Shown here: positions 16,737 through 25,557 of the stretch, in pieces
Position numbering within the stretch: the stretch's first letter is position 1
How the letters are laid out: every line of letters starts with the position of its first letter
Origin: Thalassoroseus pseudoceratinae
GTDB lineage: Bacteria > Planctomycetota > Planctomycetia > Planctomycetales > Planctomycetaceae
DNA: 64,000 bases
Direction: 5' to 3'
Assembly (NCBI RefSeq): GCF_011634775.1
Contig: NZ_JAALXT010000001.1
Location: 992,001 to 1,056,000 of the forward strand
Made by a program: the position numbers and the translations under genes
Notes under the pieces: model-generated
Databases searched by the model: none
The model's input: the letters and a program-made list of their open reading frames with translations, nothing else
Told to the model about the DNA's origin: nothing

Positions 16737-19127
16737 TCAACCGGCCGAGTCCGTTCCGGCGTATTCGGTCCGCGGCTCCTTGTCGATCTGGTCCGATGGT
16801 CCATTGTGACGCAGATCGTCTGTGTCGTTTGAGTTGGTATTCAGCATTCGCATCCAACTGGGGATGAAGAATGGGCGAATCAGTGTGGTGGTGATGATCA
16901 TTCCCACCACCATCGCCAATCCCAACTGTTGTAATCCCAGCACGTCACTGGCAAACATCGACAGCGAACAGACAATCATCGCCAACCCGCCGAGAAACAC
17001 GCCTTCACTCTCTTCGGAAGGCGAATGCGGGCCAGTCGTGAGAAAACTGCGTACCAGAACCAAGTTGCCGGGAAACACCACCGCGAACAAGATCGTGAAC
17101 GAAAGTGTGACCACCTGCCAATCCAACTCATAAGGTCCACCGGCAACGACGTCACGAAGAACGACCGCACAAACGCCCATTGTTGCCAACCAGCACAGCA
17201 ATCCGGAACAGACCAGAACGCACACAGCAGAAGCTCGTCGGACCGCCACCCACGAAAGACAAGCCGCGAGCAACACCGACACGATCTGCACCATCACACG
17301 GTCATGTTGATCGACGGTCTGCAAATCGTAGATTCGTGCCGTCGCCCCCAAAAAATGAACGCGTGCATCGCTTAACTCCGGCGGCAGGCAGTCATGCACC
17401 ATCGATTGCAGGCGTTCAAACTCTTGGAAGCCGCTCCGCGAGAATGGATTCTCATCGACGATCACATCCAGTTTCGTGACGTGGCCGTCCCAGCGACCGT
17501 TGTCTGCAACATAATGAGACACCGCGGCCCGGTGTCGAAGCATCCGAAAAGGAACAGTCTCTTCGATCTTCCGTTCCTCTCGCAACCCGAGTGGGAACGC
17601 TAAGCTGCGAACATCTAAGATGCCGTGTGTTTCTGATGCCGAAGCCATGCACTTGGTCAAATCGGCAACAAGTTTTTTCCCGTCTACAGCGTTGAACTCA
17701 ACGGTTTTGTCCTCAAGCAAAATCGTGATCGGACTCGTCGCACCTGGTGGAAAGTGTTGTTGAGCAGCCTCGGCACCGATGACACTCGGTGCGTGGATCG
17801 GAAGCACATTGAGCAGACTGTAAGTCGTACGATCGGCGTTGAAGACGGTAAGAATCGCGAACGGCAGGACGACCGCAAGCACCAGTCCACACGTCATCCA
17901 GGGGGATTGAAGTTCGAATCCACCGCCCACCGTGCCGGGGGTTTGTCGTCGAGACCGCAACCACGAACGTCGTGTGGAGAATCTCGTTCGGGATCGATTG
18001 GGCCAAAAGATCCAGTGTCTCAACACCCACATCACGCCGAATGTCAGGATGCTAGTCGTGAGCCAAGTGATGACAAGCCCCACCACCAAGACGGCCCCGA
18101 CCTGCTGAAAACGACCGAAGTCGGCCAATAACAACGCCGCTGAAATGCCGACCATCGTGAGGGTAGCGATCAAGATTGGTCGCGATTCATGCCATGAAAA
18201 CTTTGGCGGGGTGTTCGCCGAACGTCGTTGATGCTCGAGTTGTCTCCGATACCGAATCAAGAGCCGAAGGCAATGCTCGGCGGCCACTCCGTAGAAGACA
18301 ACGGCGGCGTAACATCGAATATCCGAATACAGAAATAGCCAACCGAGTCGCGTGGTCAGCGTGAGAACCCCCAAAGCCGCATGGACGGACAGAAACACCA
18401 CAAGCAACGGTATCACGACCAAGACCGGGGATTTTTGCGTCAAGATCAGCAAGATGCCCAAACCCAACAGCGACCATAATTCAATTGACCGCACACTCGA
18501 TTTGTTCGCCCGGTTGATGTCCCGCGTGAAGCCGACAATGCCACTCATCTCCATCGAAAGCCCGGGCGGAATCACGCCTTTCCGGAACAAACTCAGCGGC
18601 GACGACGCCAAGGGCTCTCGCTGCGCAATGAGCTGCTCGATGTGATCAATGGCCTTGACAGTTTCTTGATCATCCAGATCGCTCTGCAATTCCACCGCGA
18701 CGAGCGTGGCTTTTTCATCGTCGCTGTCCAAGAGCGGCCCGATGTATTTGTTGTTGGCGGTTCGCACATTCTTGACGACTCGCGTTCGCGTCGCCTCATC
18801 GCCCGGAACAGTCAATGCTTCCAAAGCCGGTTGTAGCGTGTCTTCGACGAAGACACGGTCCGCCGGTCGCAACCCACCTTGTCGCCCCGTTCGACGCAGC
18901 ACAATGAACAAACTGTTGCTCATCAAGTCGCTAGAAAACGCCTGTTTGTAGAGCGTTTCTGCTTGCTGACTCGGCAAACTCGCTGGCAAAGAGGTTTCGA
19001 TTCCCCGGTCGTTATCGATCGACCACCACGAAAAACTCTCGATCACCAGCGACAGGGAAATCGCTAACACGCCCCCGATGAACGCATATCGCCAGCGATC
19101 AGCGACCTCCAAAGGATTTGCGTTCAT
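16737..19127 (-). CDS. RND/MMPL-family exporter
   Basis: A 796-residue inner-membrane protein with the duplicated MMPL layout. A first membrane helix (about 13-32) precedes a periplasmic loop of about 190 residues, five helices (about 215-390, 'LLGLGILLILTQKSPVLVVIPLL', 'YAAVVFYGVAAEHCLRLLIRY'), a second loop, and a second helix bundle (about 630-770, 'FTILFAVVFPGNLVL'). MMPL and HpnN-like proteins move lipids or hydrophobic compounds using the proton gradient. No hopanoid or outer-membrane partner gene is adjacent, so the substrate is open. Gene start and end are clear. Confidence 0.88.
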   Translation of the reverse strand: MNANPLEVADRWRYAFIGGVLAISLSLVIESFSWWSIDNDRGIETSLPASLPSQQAETLYKQAFSSDLMSNSLFIVLRRTGRQGGLRPADRVFVEDTLQPALEALTVPGDEATRTRVVKNVRTANNKYIGPLLDSDDEKATLVAVELQSDLDDQETVKAIDHIEQLIAQREPLASSPLSLFRKGVIPPGLSMEMSGIVGFTRDINRANKSSVRSIELWSLLGLGILLILTQKSPVLVVIPLLVVFLSVHAALGVLTLTTRLGWLFLYSDIRCYAAVVFYGVAAEHCLRLLIRYRRQLEHQRRSANTPPKFSWHESRPILIATLTMVGISAALLLADFGRFQQVGAVLVVGLVITWLTTSILTFGVMWVLRHWIFWPNRSRTRFSTRRSWLRSRRQTPGTVGGGFELQSPWMTCGLVLAVVLPFAILTVFNADRTTYSLLNVLPIHAPSVIGAEAAQQHFPPGATSPITILLEDKTVEFNAVDGKKLVADLTKCMASASETHGILDVRSLAFPLGLREERKIEETVPFRMLRHRAAVSHYVADNGRWDGHVTKLDVIVDENPFSRSGFQEFERLQSMVHDCLPPELSDARVHFLGATARIYDLQTVDQHDRVMVQIVSVLLAACLSWVAVRRASAVCVLVCSGLLCWLATMGVCAVVLRDVVAGGPYELDWQVVTLSFTILFAVVFPGNLVLVRSFLTTGPHSPSEESEGVFLGGLAMIVCSLSMFASDVLGLQQLGLAMVVGMIITTTLIRPFFIPSWMRMLNTNSNDTDDLRHNGPSDQIDKEPRTEYAGTDSAG

Positions 19128-19765
19128 AAACTGTTCGCGTTCACAAATTGAGTTCTCACAACGTCACCATGTCCGAGTGGCCAAGACTCGTGGCTAGGTG
19201 AAGCCACATCGAGTGGCCCGCAACGACGTGAGACAAGCATTTCCGGCGATACAACCAATCGGAAGTTGGTCGGCCAGTTGTTTCATTTGACACCAAACCA
19301 CGTTATCTCCGGAAATTGACTCCGTCAAGAAGCGATCGGGCAGCCAAACGGCAATTCCTCAATTGAACATTCCGACAGAGCCAGCGTTACAAGTCACCTT
19401 TCCTGTAGCGGAACCTCGCATCTCGAGGCCGTTCACTTTTGATCGAAGTAGCCTCCGTCTTGTCGTGACCTGGAAACAAGCGACTTCTTCAGCTTCCCGG
19501 CGGACGGCAACTAGGAATTGAGTCTAGGGATTGGGCAGCACCTGCTGGATCAATCAGCAACCGCGGATATCACTCGGTCCCGCCTACAGGCTCCTGAAAA
19601 AATATTCATCACGCAAAGTCGTCTGTTGAATACAGTTTTCTCCGTCATTTGCCACGTCCCGCGAAAACCAACCCTATGAAAACCAACGAAAGTCGGATTA
19701 TTGGCACGCAAGATGCATTCACACCGACAACCATCGGTTCTTTTGAGAGGAAAAGGGGCGGGCGA
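19128..19765. other. Divergent intergenic region with two nested hairpins
   Basis: About 640 bases between the starts of the MMPL exporter and the PII-like gene, without a credible coding frame. It contains a strong stem at 19179-19218 and a larger inverted repeat, ATTTCCGG at 19239-19246 with CCGGAAAT at 19309-19316, enclosing ACAAC (19251-19255) with GTTGT (19277-19281). These may belong to leader RNAs of either gene. Confidence 0.45.
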
Positions 19766-20095
19766 ATGAAAAAAGTCGAATGTGTCTTCCCGACCCATCA
19801 TCTACAACAACTGCACGATGTCCTGGTGTACGACGCTTGGCAGTCGGCATCGGTCCTGAATGTTTACGATGGAAACGCCGCGGATTTCAAGGAACTCGGC
19901 CAGAGTCAGGCATTCCCGACGAAATGCCGATTTGAACTGTTGGTCGACGACAACGACATCGAAGAGCTGACTCAAACGTTTCAAGGGCTAACGTCGGCCG
20001 AAGAGACGATTGAGTTTCTTGTGACCGATGTCGATTCCAGCCGCGTGATTGTCCCGATGCCCACGATCGACCGGAACGATACGCGAAGCGTCTAG
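19766..20095 (+). CDS. PII-like (GlnB-related) small signalling protein
   Basis: A 109-residue protein. The opening 'MKKVECVFPTHHLQQLHDVL' matches the first strand and helix of PII proteins, and 'KCRFELLVDDNDIEELTQTF' matches their third strand and second helix. The segment where the T-loop should be is short and lacks its uridylylated tyrosine, so it is not a classical nitrogen regulator. PII-like proteins bind nucleotides or small molecules and regulate partners. The start at 19766 has a purine-rich GAGG/AAAGGGG stretch upstream. No ammonium transporter is nearby; the only divergent neighbour is the MMPL exporter. Confidence 0.7.
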   Translation: MKKVECVFPTHHLQQLHDVLVYDAWQSASVLNVYDGNAADFKELGQSQAFPTKCRFELLVDDNDIEELTQTFQGLTSAEETIEFLVTDVDSSRVIVPMPTIDRNDTRSV

Positions 20096-20159
20096 GTTGC
20101 CCGACGCCGCACATCTTTTCTCTGCGGATGCCCCCGAACGCGACCGACTAGATTCCGGT

Positions 20160-21194
20160 CTATAGCCAATACAACTCGCCATCCGCCGCGAATCCGTAAT
20201 CTACGTTGCCAGACGTCACATGCTGACACAGGATGTCGTAACTCTCCTCGCGGAATGACTCCAAATCTTCGTCCGATCGTTTGGGGTCATGATGGACGAC
20301 CCGGATTTTTCGCGGTAGCCGTTTCGTTCGGACGAGGTAGGGAAACAACAATTCCGGCGTCGCATGTCCCCATCCCACTCGCGACATGCGATTCTCACTC
20401 CGTTGTCCGATGGCCATTTGCCCTTCGTATTCGGCGTGTCGGTACTGCATATCCGTGAGAAGCAACCCGGCACCATCGAAGAATTCGACCACGGCCGGAT
20501 CGATCTCGGGCGACGGTTCATAATCGGTCGCCAACACCACCGGATCGCTCTGTGGGAAATCGAAACGATACCCCACGCAGCCACCGGGATGCGATAGCAT
20601 GACCGACCGAATCGTGACGTCATCAATTTGTAGGGTGTCGCCGGGCTGGAATTCCTCGTGCTCGCGGGTGGCCCCGGTCTGGTCCAGAATATCCAGCGTC
20701 ACCGGCCAATAACTCTTACAGAACTCCGCCTCAAGCACGTCCATCATGCAGGGATCGAGCGGACAACTGGACGTCGGTGAGGGACTCTCCGTGGGCAATC
20801 CTCGCACAGCGGTCACCGACTGAAGTCGCGGACTGTAGAACCGCAACGTCGTTCCCTTCTGGAACATCAACGCGTTCGCCCGCAAACCTTCAATGTGGTC
20901 TTCATGATAGTGGGTTTGCAGAAGATGAATGATCGGCCGTTCGACACGTTCCGCCTTCAACATATCAATGATAAACTCAGAGATAGGCTCGATTCCCAAC
21001 CCTTGATCGACCACAATCCACGTATCGCGATGTCTCAGAAAATACGACGATGTCCGACTGCCGTACTTCTGACGCGAAAACGGGACATAGCGAACTTGAT
21101 GAGGAGAGTCGGCATCAAAGACAGGACGGTTCTCCGTGGGAGCTGCGAAACTCCCGGAACAACCTCCCACCAAAAGAAGCGTGTCGCTAAGCAT
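20160..21194 (-). CDS. Metallo-beta-lactamase-fold hydrolase
   Basis: A 344-residue protein with the metal-binding motif 'QTHYHEDHIEGL' (HxHxDH), a later histidine in 'VMLSHPGGCVGYRF', an aspartate in 'VVLATDYEPSPEID' and a final histidine in 'KIRVVHHDPKRSD'. This pattern fits PhnP or RNase Z-like phosphodiesterases of the fold. The N-terminus has a lipobox-like 'LLLVGGCSG' but no positive charge before it, so export is uncertain. Transcribed alone; the substrate cannot be inferred. Confidence 0.85.
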   Translation of the reverse strand: MLSDTLLLVGGCSGSFAAPTENRPVFDADSPHQVRYVPFSRQKYGSRTSSYFLRHRDTWIVVDQGLGIEPISEFIIDMLKAERVERPIIHLLQTHYHEDHIEGLRANALMFQKGTTLRFYSPRLQSVTAVRGLPTESPSPTSSCPLDPCMMDVLEAEFCKSYWPVTLDILDQTGATREHEEFQPGDTLQIDDVTIRSVMLSHPGGCVGYRFDFPQSDPVVLATDYEPSPEIDPAVVEFFDGAGLLLTDMQYRHAEYEGQMAIGQRSENRMSRVGWGHATPELLFPYLVRTKRLPRKIRVVHHDPKRSDEDLESFREESYDILCQHVTSGNVDYGFAADGELYWL

Positions 21195-21564
21195 CGAGAG
21201 TCTCTAAAACCTAGGAAAACCAGTCGAGTTTGTGCGAAGTCTTCGTGAGATGTCGAAGCAACACGTCGGGGGTCATGCCGATCATCTGTTCGAGTCAGAA
21301 CCATCAATCGACACAGCTTATTAACGATCCATGCGGTTCGCCACGACTCAATGCGGTGAAACATTGGCACGGCCATAAAGATCGATGCGGGCCGATATGG
21401 TACATTACCGCCTGCGTCCTGCCAACGGATATTCAGTGGATACGTATGTGCGAAAACGCGGCTTCTGTTGAACCAGCGGTCAAAACTTAGCAAATTGTGT
21501 CTTCATCTGAGACGCTACCAACTCTTCGAATTCGCACTCCAGTCGCTCCATAGGTCTAATTTCC
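21195..21564. other. Divergent intergenic region
   Basis: A 370-base region between the starts of the metallo-hydrolase gene and the L-fuconate dehydratase gene. It must hold both promoters. I see no hairpin, repeat or recognisable riboswitch in it. Confidence 0.4.
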
Positions 21565-22869
21565 ATGACAACGATTACCAAATTGACGGCCAAAGACATC
21601 CGTTTTCCGACTTCGAAGAGTCTCGCCGGATCGGATGCGATGAATCTCGATCCCGATTATTCCGCCGCCTACGTGATTCTAGAAACCGACAGCGACGGTC
21701 TTGAAGGTCACGGGATGACATTCACGATCGGCCGAGGCAACGAATTGTGTGTCCAGGCCATCGAAGCACTTGGTCCGTTGGTGGTGGGGACGACACTTGA
21801 GGAATTCCGTGCCAACCGTGCGGATTATTGGCGGCGTGTTACTGGTGATAGCCAACTCCGTTGGGTCGGGCCGGAGAAGGGCGTCATCCATTTGGCGACG
21901 GCCGCGGTCATCAATGCGATGTGGGATCTCGATGCCAAAGCCGCCGGTAAACCGTTGTGGCGGATGGTTTGTGATTTCTCACCGGAAGAATTCGTCGATG
22001 CCATCGATTTCCGCTACCTCACCGACGCTATCACCCGAGAATCCGCCTTGGACCACCTGCGGAAACTTGCGGAGACCAAAGCGGACCGAATTGCGGTGCT
22101 TGAAGACGAAGGGTACCCATCTTACACAACCTCCGCTGGCTGGTTGGGTTACAGTGATGACCAACTCCGATCGCTCTGCCGGGAGATGCTCTCACGTGGT
22201 TGGGAACGCTTCAAAATCAAAGTGGGGCGTGATCTGCAAGATGATATCCGTCGATGCCGAATCATTCGTGAGGAGATCGGCCCCGATCGCAATTTAATGA
22301 TGGACGCCAACCAGGTCTGGGATGTTCCGCAGGCCATCGAACACATGCGAGAACTTGCGGAGTTCAATCCCTGGTTTATCGAAGAACCGACCAGCCCCGA
22401 CGATGTTCTCGGTCATGCGGCGATCGCAAAGGCCATCGCCCCCATTCGTGTTGCCACCGGCGAACATTGTCATAACCGTGTGATGTTCAAGCAGTTCCTG
22501 CAAGCTGGGGGAATGCAAGTCTGCCAGATCGACAGTTGCCGTCTGGGTGGCGTCAACGAAGTTCTCGCGGTGCTCCTGCTAGCGGCCCACTTCGATGTCC
22601 CCGTGTATCCGCACGCGGGTGGCGTTGGGCTGTGTGAGTATGTCCAGCATCTTTCGATGATCGATTACGTGTGCGTCAGCGGAAGCACGGAAGATCGGGC
22701 CACCGAATACGCCGATCACCTGCACGAACACTTCTTTGACCCAGTCGTCATGAAAAACGGACGATATCAAGCCCCGACTGCACCGGGCTATAGCATCACC
22801 ATGAAGCCGGAATCACTGGCGGATTACGATTTTCCAACCGGATCAGCTTGGGCACACCAGGGGAATTGA
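21565..22869 (+). CDS. L-fuconate dehydratase (enolase superfamily)
   Basis: A 434-residue sugar-acid dehydratase of the mandelate-racemase/enolase superfamily that would convert L-fuconate to 2-keto-3-deoxy-L-fuconate. An N-terminal capping domain (about 1-180) is followed by a barrel with the catalytic lysine pair in 'RFKIKVGRDLQDD', metal ligands in 'MMDANQVWD', 'FIEEPTSPDD' and 'VATGEHCHNR', and the histidine in 'VYPHAGGVGLCEYVQHL'. The opening 'DIRFPTSKSLAGSDAMNLDPDYSAAY' is typical of this family. No other fucose gene is adjacent. In planctomycetes such enzymes would serve use of algal sulfated fucans (inference). Confidence 0.9.
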   Translation: MTTITKLTAKDIRFPTSKSLAGSDAMNLDPDYSAAYVILETDSDGLEGHGMTFTIGRGNELCVQAIEALGPLVVGTTLEEFRANRADYWRRVTGDSQLRWVGPEKGVIHLATAAVINAMWDLDAKAAGKPLWRMVCDFSPEEFVDAIDFRYLTDAITRESALDHLRKLAETKADRIAVLEDEGYPSYTTSAGWLGYSDDQLRSLCREMLSRGWERFKIKVGRDLQDDIRRCRIIREEIGPDRNLMMDANQVWDVPQAIEHMRELAEFNPWFIEEPTSPDDVLGHAAIAKAIAPIRVATGEHCHNRVMFKQFLQAGGMQVCQIDSCRLGGVNEVLAVLLLAAHFDVPVYPHAGGVGLCEYVQHLSMIDYVCVSGSTEDRATEYADHLHEHFFDPVVMKNGRYQAPTAPGYSITMKPESLADYDFPTGSAWAHQGN

Positions 22870-22880
22870 AGCAGGCGGTT

Positions 22881-22919
22881 CTGAAATCTTTCCTATCTTT
22901 CCCAAATGATTTCAGTTTT
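22881..22919 (+). terminator. Possible terminator after the L-fuconate dehydratase gene
   Basis: CTGAAATC at 22881-22888 is complementary to GATTTCAG at 22908-22915, with a 19-base loop and four T after the stem. AT-rich with a long loop, so only a moderate candidate. Confidence 0.4.
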
Positions 22920-23047
22920 GGTGTCGGGTGAAATCCCTGATTTTGCCATAATACGGTTAGCTGGGTTTCAATAAGTGTTGATCCCCGGGCTAACGTTCAA
23001 AATCGCTACCATGATGGTCGGTTGACCGGGAAGAGGACACCACAACC

Positions 23048-23809
23048 ATGAAACGCATTGCACTGACATTATTGGCGATCGGAATGCTCGCGGGAGCGAC
23101 CAACCTGACTCGCCCCGCATATAGTGATTACGATGATGACGACGGTCCACGATATCGCGGACCGCGAATTTACGATGTGGACGACGATGACGGTATCGTG
23201 ATTCGACGCCGTGGTTATGTGCCACGAGGATACGTGGTCCCGCCACGGTATCCGTCCCGCAGCTACATTGTGCCGCGTCGGGAAACGTACATCGTTCCGC
23301 AATCGCGAGTGGTGCCAAGCCAACCGAGTTACGTTCCGCCACCACCGCCCGTGATTGACAACAGTTACGATTACAATGACTACTCCGCACCGCGAACCGT
23401 GGTTCCCCCGCCGGAACCAGATGACGTGTTCTCAGGGCCATCGCTGTCGCCGCCACCGGTTCGTCAGGACGCTTACAATCCACCTGCGTTGCCGCCGGCT
23501 TCCATCAACGAACCTGTGATCACGCAACCATACCGAGCGGGACAATGTGTCTCGACTCCGATGCAGTGCTTCCCCCGAGTGAAGGTGAAAGACCGAAAAG
23601 ACATTCACCCCGCCGCCGTGCCGACCAACGTCGCCATCGCGAACCCGTTGGGACCAGGTTTGGTGTTCGTCAAGGTCTTCGTGCCACCGTTCCCACCGGA
23701 GAAGCAGGAAGTCAAAGACCGTGGCCGCAAAGTGAAATTGGAATTCGATGACTACAAAGTCGAAGTCGAATCCAAAGACGGCTACATCGAAGTCGACTAC
23801 GACGACTAA
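23048..23809 (+). CDS. Secreted Pro/Tyr/Asp-rich protein, unknown function
   Basis: A 253-residue exported protein. A signal peptide ('MKRIALTLLAIGMLAGATNL') precedes an acidic stretch ('YDDDDGPRYRGPRIYDVDDD'), a Pro/Arg/Tyr-rich region ('YVPRGYVVPPRYPSRSYIVP'), a polyproline stretch, and a C-terminal region of about 90 residues that looks folded ('NPLGPGLVFVKVFVPPFPPE') with alternating charged strands to the end. No catalytic motif or family recognised. AAGAGG before the ATG acts as ribosome site. Two terminators follow. It may be a surface or matrix protein (inference). Confidence 0.75.
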   Translation: MKRIALTLLAIGMLAGATNLTRPAYSDYDDDDGPRYRGPRIYDVDDDDGIVIRRRGYVPRGYVVPPRYPSRSYIVPRRETYIVPQSRVVPSQPSYVPPPPPVIDNSYDYNDYSAPRTVVPPPEPDDVFSGPSLSPPPVRQDAYNPPALPPASINEPVITQPYRAGQCVSTPMQCFPRVKVKDRKDIHPAAVPTNVAIANPLGPGLVFVKVFVPPFPPEKQEVKDRGRKVKLEFDDYKVEVESKDGYIEVDYDD

Positions 23810-23828
23810 GGCCACACTGTGGCCTTTT
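23808..23828 (+). terminator. Rho-independent terminator
   Basis: The stem AAGGCCA (23808-23814) pairs with TGGCCTT (23820-23826) over a five-base loop and runs into TTTT. It overlaps the stop codon of the secreted protein gene. Confidence 0.75.
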
Positions 23829-23900
23829 GGGTCCGTGGTGGGTGCGTCAACGACTACGATGACCTACTTCCACGAGACCGGCCCCGATTTGAGTAACAAA

Positions 23901-23936
23901 GAAAGCCCGCCGAAACCAATCGGCGGGCTTTCCTGT
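23901..23936. terminator. Bidirectional terminator between convergent genes
   Basis: A perfect 12-bp stem, GAAAGCCCGCCG (23901-23912) with CGGCGGGCTTTC (23921-23932), and an eight-base loop. It lies between the secreted protein gene (plus) and the radical SAM gene (minus) and could stop transcription from both sides. Confidence 0.85.
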
Positions 23937-24013
23937 TGTATGCGGTGGTAATGCGTCTGAACTATCGCCGTTGTTTGGCTTATCCCAAAAGCGCTACTGG
24001 TTCTTGGTCGTAC

Positions 24014-25306
24014 CTATTGCAAGATCGGCAATGCCGGATCGGAATTGGCTTCCGGTTCGGAACCATTCGCCGCCAACACGCCAGGAGCTGCCGTCGTGCT
24101 GTGATCCTGATCGCGGTAAACGCCGAAGTCGTTGAACCAGAAGCGTTTGGCCAATCGGTACCAGATGTTCTTCTCCGGGATTTCGTTGCCGGGATTGAAT
24201 TGCGATGTGCGAACTTTCATGGCGTCTAACTCGGCGAGTGCGGTGCCGCGTGCGGTGGCGTCGGGGGCGGAATGTTCCTCGACCAGTTGCTTCAGCAGAT
24301 CGGGCCGTTCGAGCACAATGCAGCCGCGTGTCGTCTCCCGCGAGAGTTTGCGGAAGCCGTTGAGGTACGGTGAATTAAATTTCTCGGCGAGCGTTTTCGA
24401 TTCGTCATGGATGTTGTCGGTCGCGAATTGCACGATCGGGCAGGGTTCGATTCCGCCCCAGGGATTGATGTGGTTCGTGATCCCCGTCGCCGCCGGACAC
24501 AGGGCTTCACCATTGCCGTCGAAGTAGGCGTCGATAATCACAATCGGCTTCTTCGCCCGCATCTCGACGACAAACTTCCGCGCCCGCAATTGCTGCTCCG
24601 GCGTGAGACACAATTCCGGCGAGGCATCCGGTCCCATCGGACGATAGATGTGGAACCACGTGTAGAACACACCCATTTCGATGAGCTTGTCGACCCACTC
24701 TTCGGTGAGCAAGTCGTCGATATTCGTCTGACACACGCTCGTGCACACGCCGGTGAAGACGCCCGCCTCCAAGCAATTGTGGACGCCTTGCATCGTTTTG
24801 CTGAAGACGTCTTTGCGGCCACGACGTTCATCGGAGATGATTTCGTTGCCTTCCACGCTGATCAACGGCGTGACGTTGCCGAGCTTGTGAAGTTGCTTCG
24901 CTTTCTCCGGCGTGATGAACTGCCCGTTGGTGAAGACTTGAAAGTAGCACTCCGGATGGGCTTCGAAAATCTCCAGCAACTGCGGATGCATGAACGGTTC
25001 GCCACCGACGATGCCGAAGAATACGTTGCCCATCGCTTTCGCTTCATTGATGAGCTTGTTCATGGCCTCCAAGTCGATCGTCTGCTGCTTGGCGGCCACA
25101 TCGACCCAACACCCCTGACACCGCAAATTGCAGGAGTTGATCACCGACACATACAGAAACGGCGGAAAGTAATTGCCTTGCTTCAAACGTTTCTTGTGCA
25201 ACCGCACGCTGCGTGTGCCCTTCACGCCCATTGTCCAGGCGGCTTTGAACAGCAATCGTTTGTCGGCTTCAAACAAGGCCCGCTTGGCCATCTTGAGCAA
25301 ATACAT
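24014..25306 (-). CDS. Radical SAM protein with C-terminal Cys-rich (SPASM-like) region
   Basis: A 430-residue radical SAM enzyme. The [4Fe-4S] motif is 'NSCNLRCQGCWVDV' (CxxxCxxC) near residue 60, followed by 'GIVGGEPFMHPQLLEIF' and 'YFQVFTNGQFI'. The C-terminal part holds more cysteines ('EALCPAATGITNHINPWGG', 'IEPCPIVQFATD', 'RGCIVLERPD') that may bind an auxiliary cluster. An upstream extension of 43 residues is in frame but runs through a hairpin repeat, so I start at the ATG at 25306. The substrate is unknown; no precursor peptide or modification partner is visible nearby. Confidence 0.85.
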   Translation of the reverse strand: MYLLKMAKRALFEADKRLLFKAAWTMGVKGTRSVRLHKKRLKQGNYFPPFLYVSVINSCNLRCQGCWVDVAAKQQTIDLEAMNKLINEAKAMGNVFFGIVGGEPFMHPQLLEIFEAHPECYFQVFTNGQFITPEKAKQLHKLGNVTPLISVEGNEIISDERRGRKDVFSKTMQGVHNCLEAGVFTGVCTSVCQTNIDDLLTEEWVDKLIEMGVFYTWFHIYRPMGPDASPELCLTPEQQLRARKFVVEMRAKKPIVIIDAYFDGNGEALCPAATGITNHINPWGGIEPCPIVQFATDNIHDESKTLAEKFNSPYLNGFRKLSRETTRGCIVLERPDLLKQLVEEHSAPDATARGTALAELDAMKVRTSQFNPGNEIPEKNIWYRLAKRFWFNDFGVYRDQDHSTTAAPGVLAANGSEPEANSDPALPILQ

Positions 25307-25366
25307 GGGGGAAGGCTTCCGATCGCGTGGTCTATTGAACCCGTTGAAACACTCGTGTTCGTGTGC

Positions 25367-25436
25367 CACTGGCGTCTCGCCAGTGCGATCAACCACAACG
25401 GTTCGCCGAAAGCACGGCTGACACAGCCGTAGCACA
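25367..25436. repeat. Pair of short palindromic repeats
   Basis: Two hairpins lie side by side. CACTGGCG (25367-25374) pairs with CGCCAGTG (25378-25385) over TCT. ACGGCT (25414-25419) pairs with AGCCGT (25425-25430) within AAGCACGGCT...AGCCGTAGCACAC. The second recurs almost exactly near 49115-49152. They resemble REP-type intergenic repeats and sit between the divergent radical SAM and BatA genes. Confidence 0.65.
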
Positions 25437-25557
25437 CATTTTCAACGGGCGGCTACTTCGGGATGACAACGACTCCATCGTAAGCAATCACCTGCTGGGA
25501 AGAAACAGTGTCACCGGTTATGCTGAGCAGAATCGAACCAGAACGGGAACTCACTGC

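Noticed and set aside
17900-17920. GTTCGAATCC resembling a tRNA T-arm
   Set aside because: It lies inside the MMPL coding sequence and no acceptor or anticodon stems pair around it.
24440-24460. GGTTCGATTCC resembling a tRNA T-arm
   Set aside because: It lies inside the radical SAM gene without cloverleaf partners.
24407-25432. 341-codon plus-strand frame opposite the radical SAM gene
   Set aside because: It is the complement of a gene with clear catalytic motifs and has Arg/His/Leu-biased composition typical of an antisense shadow.
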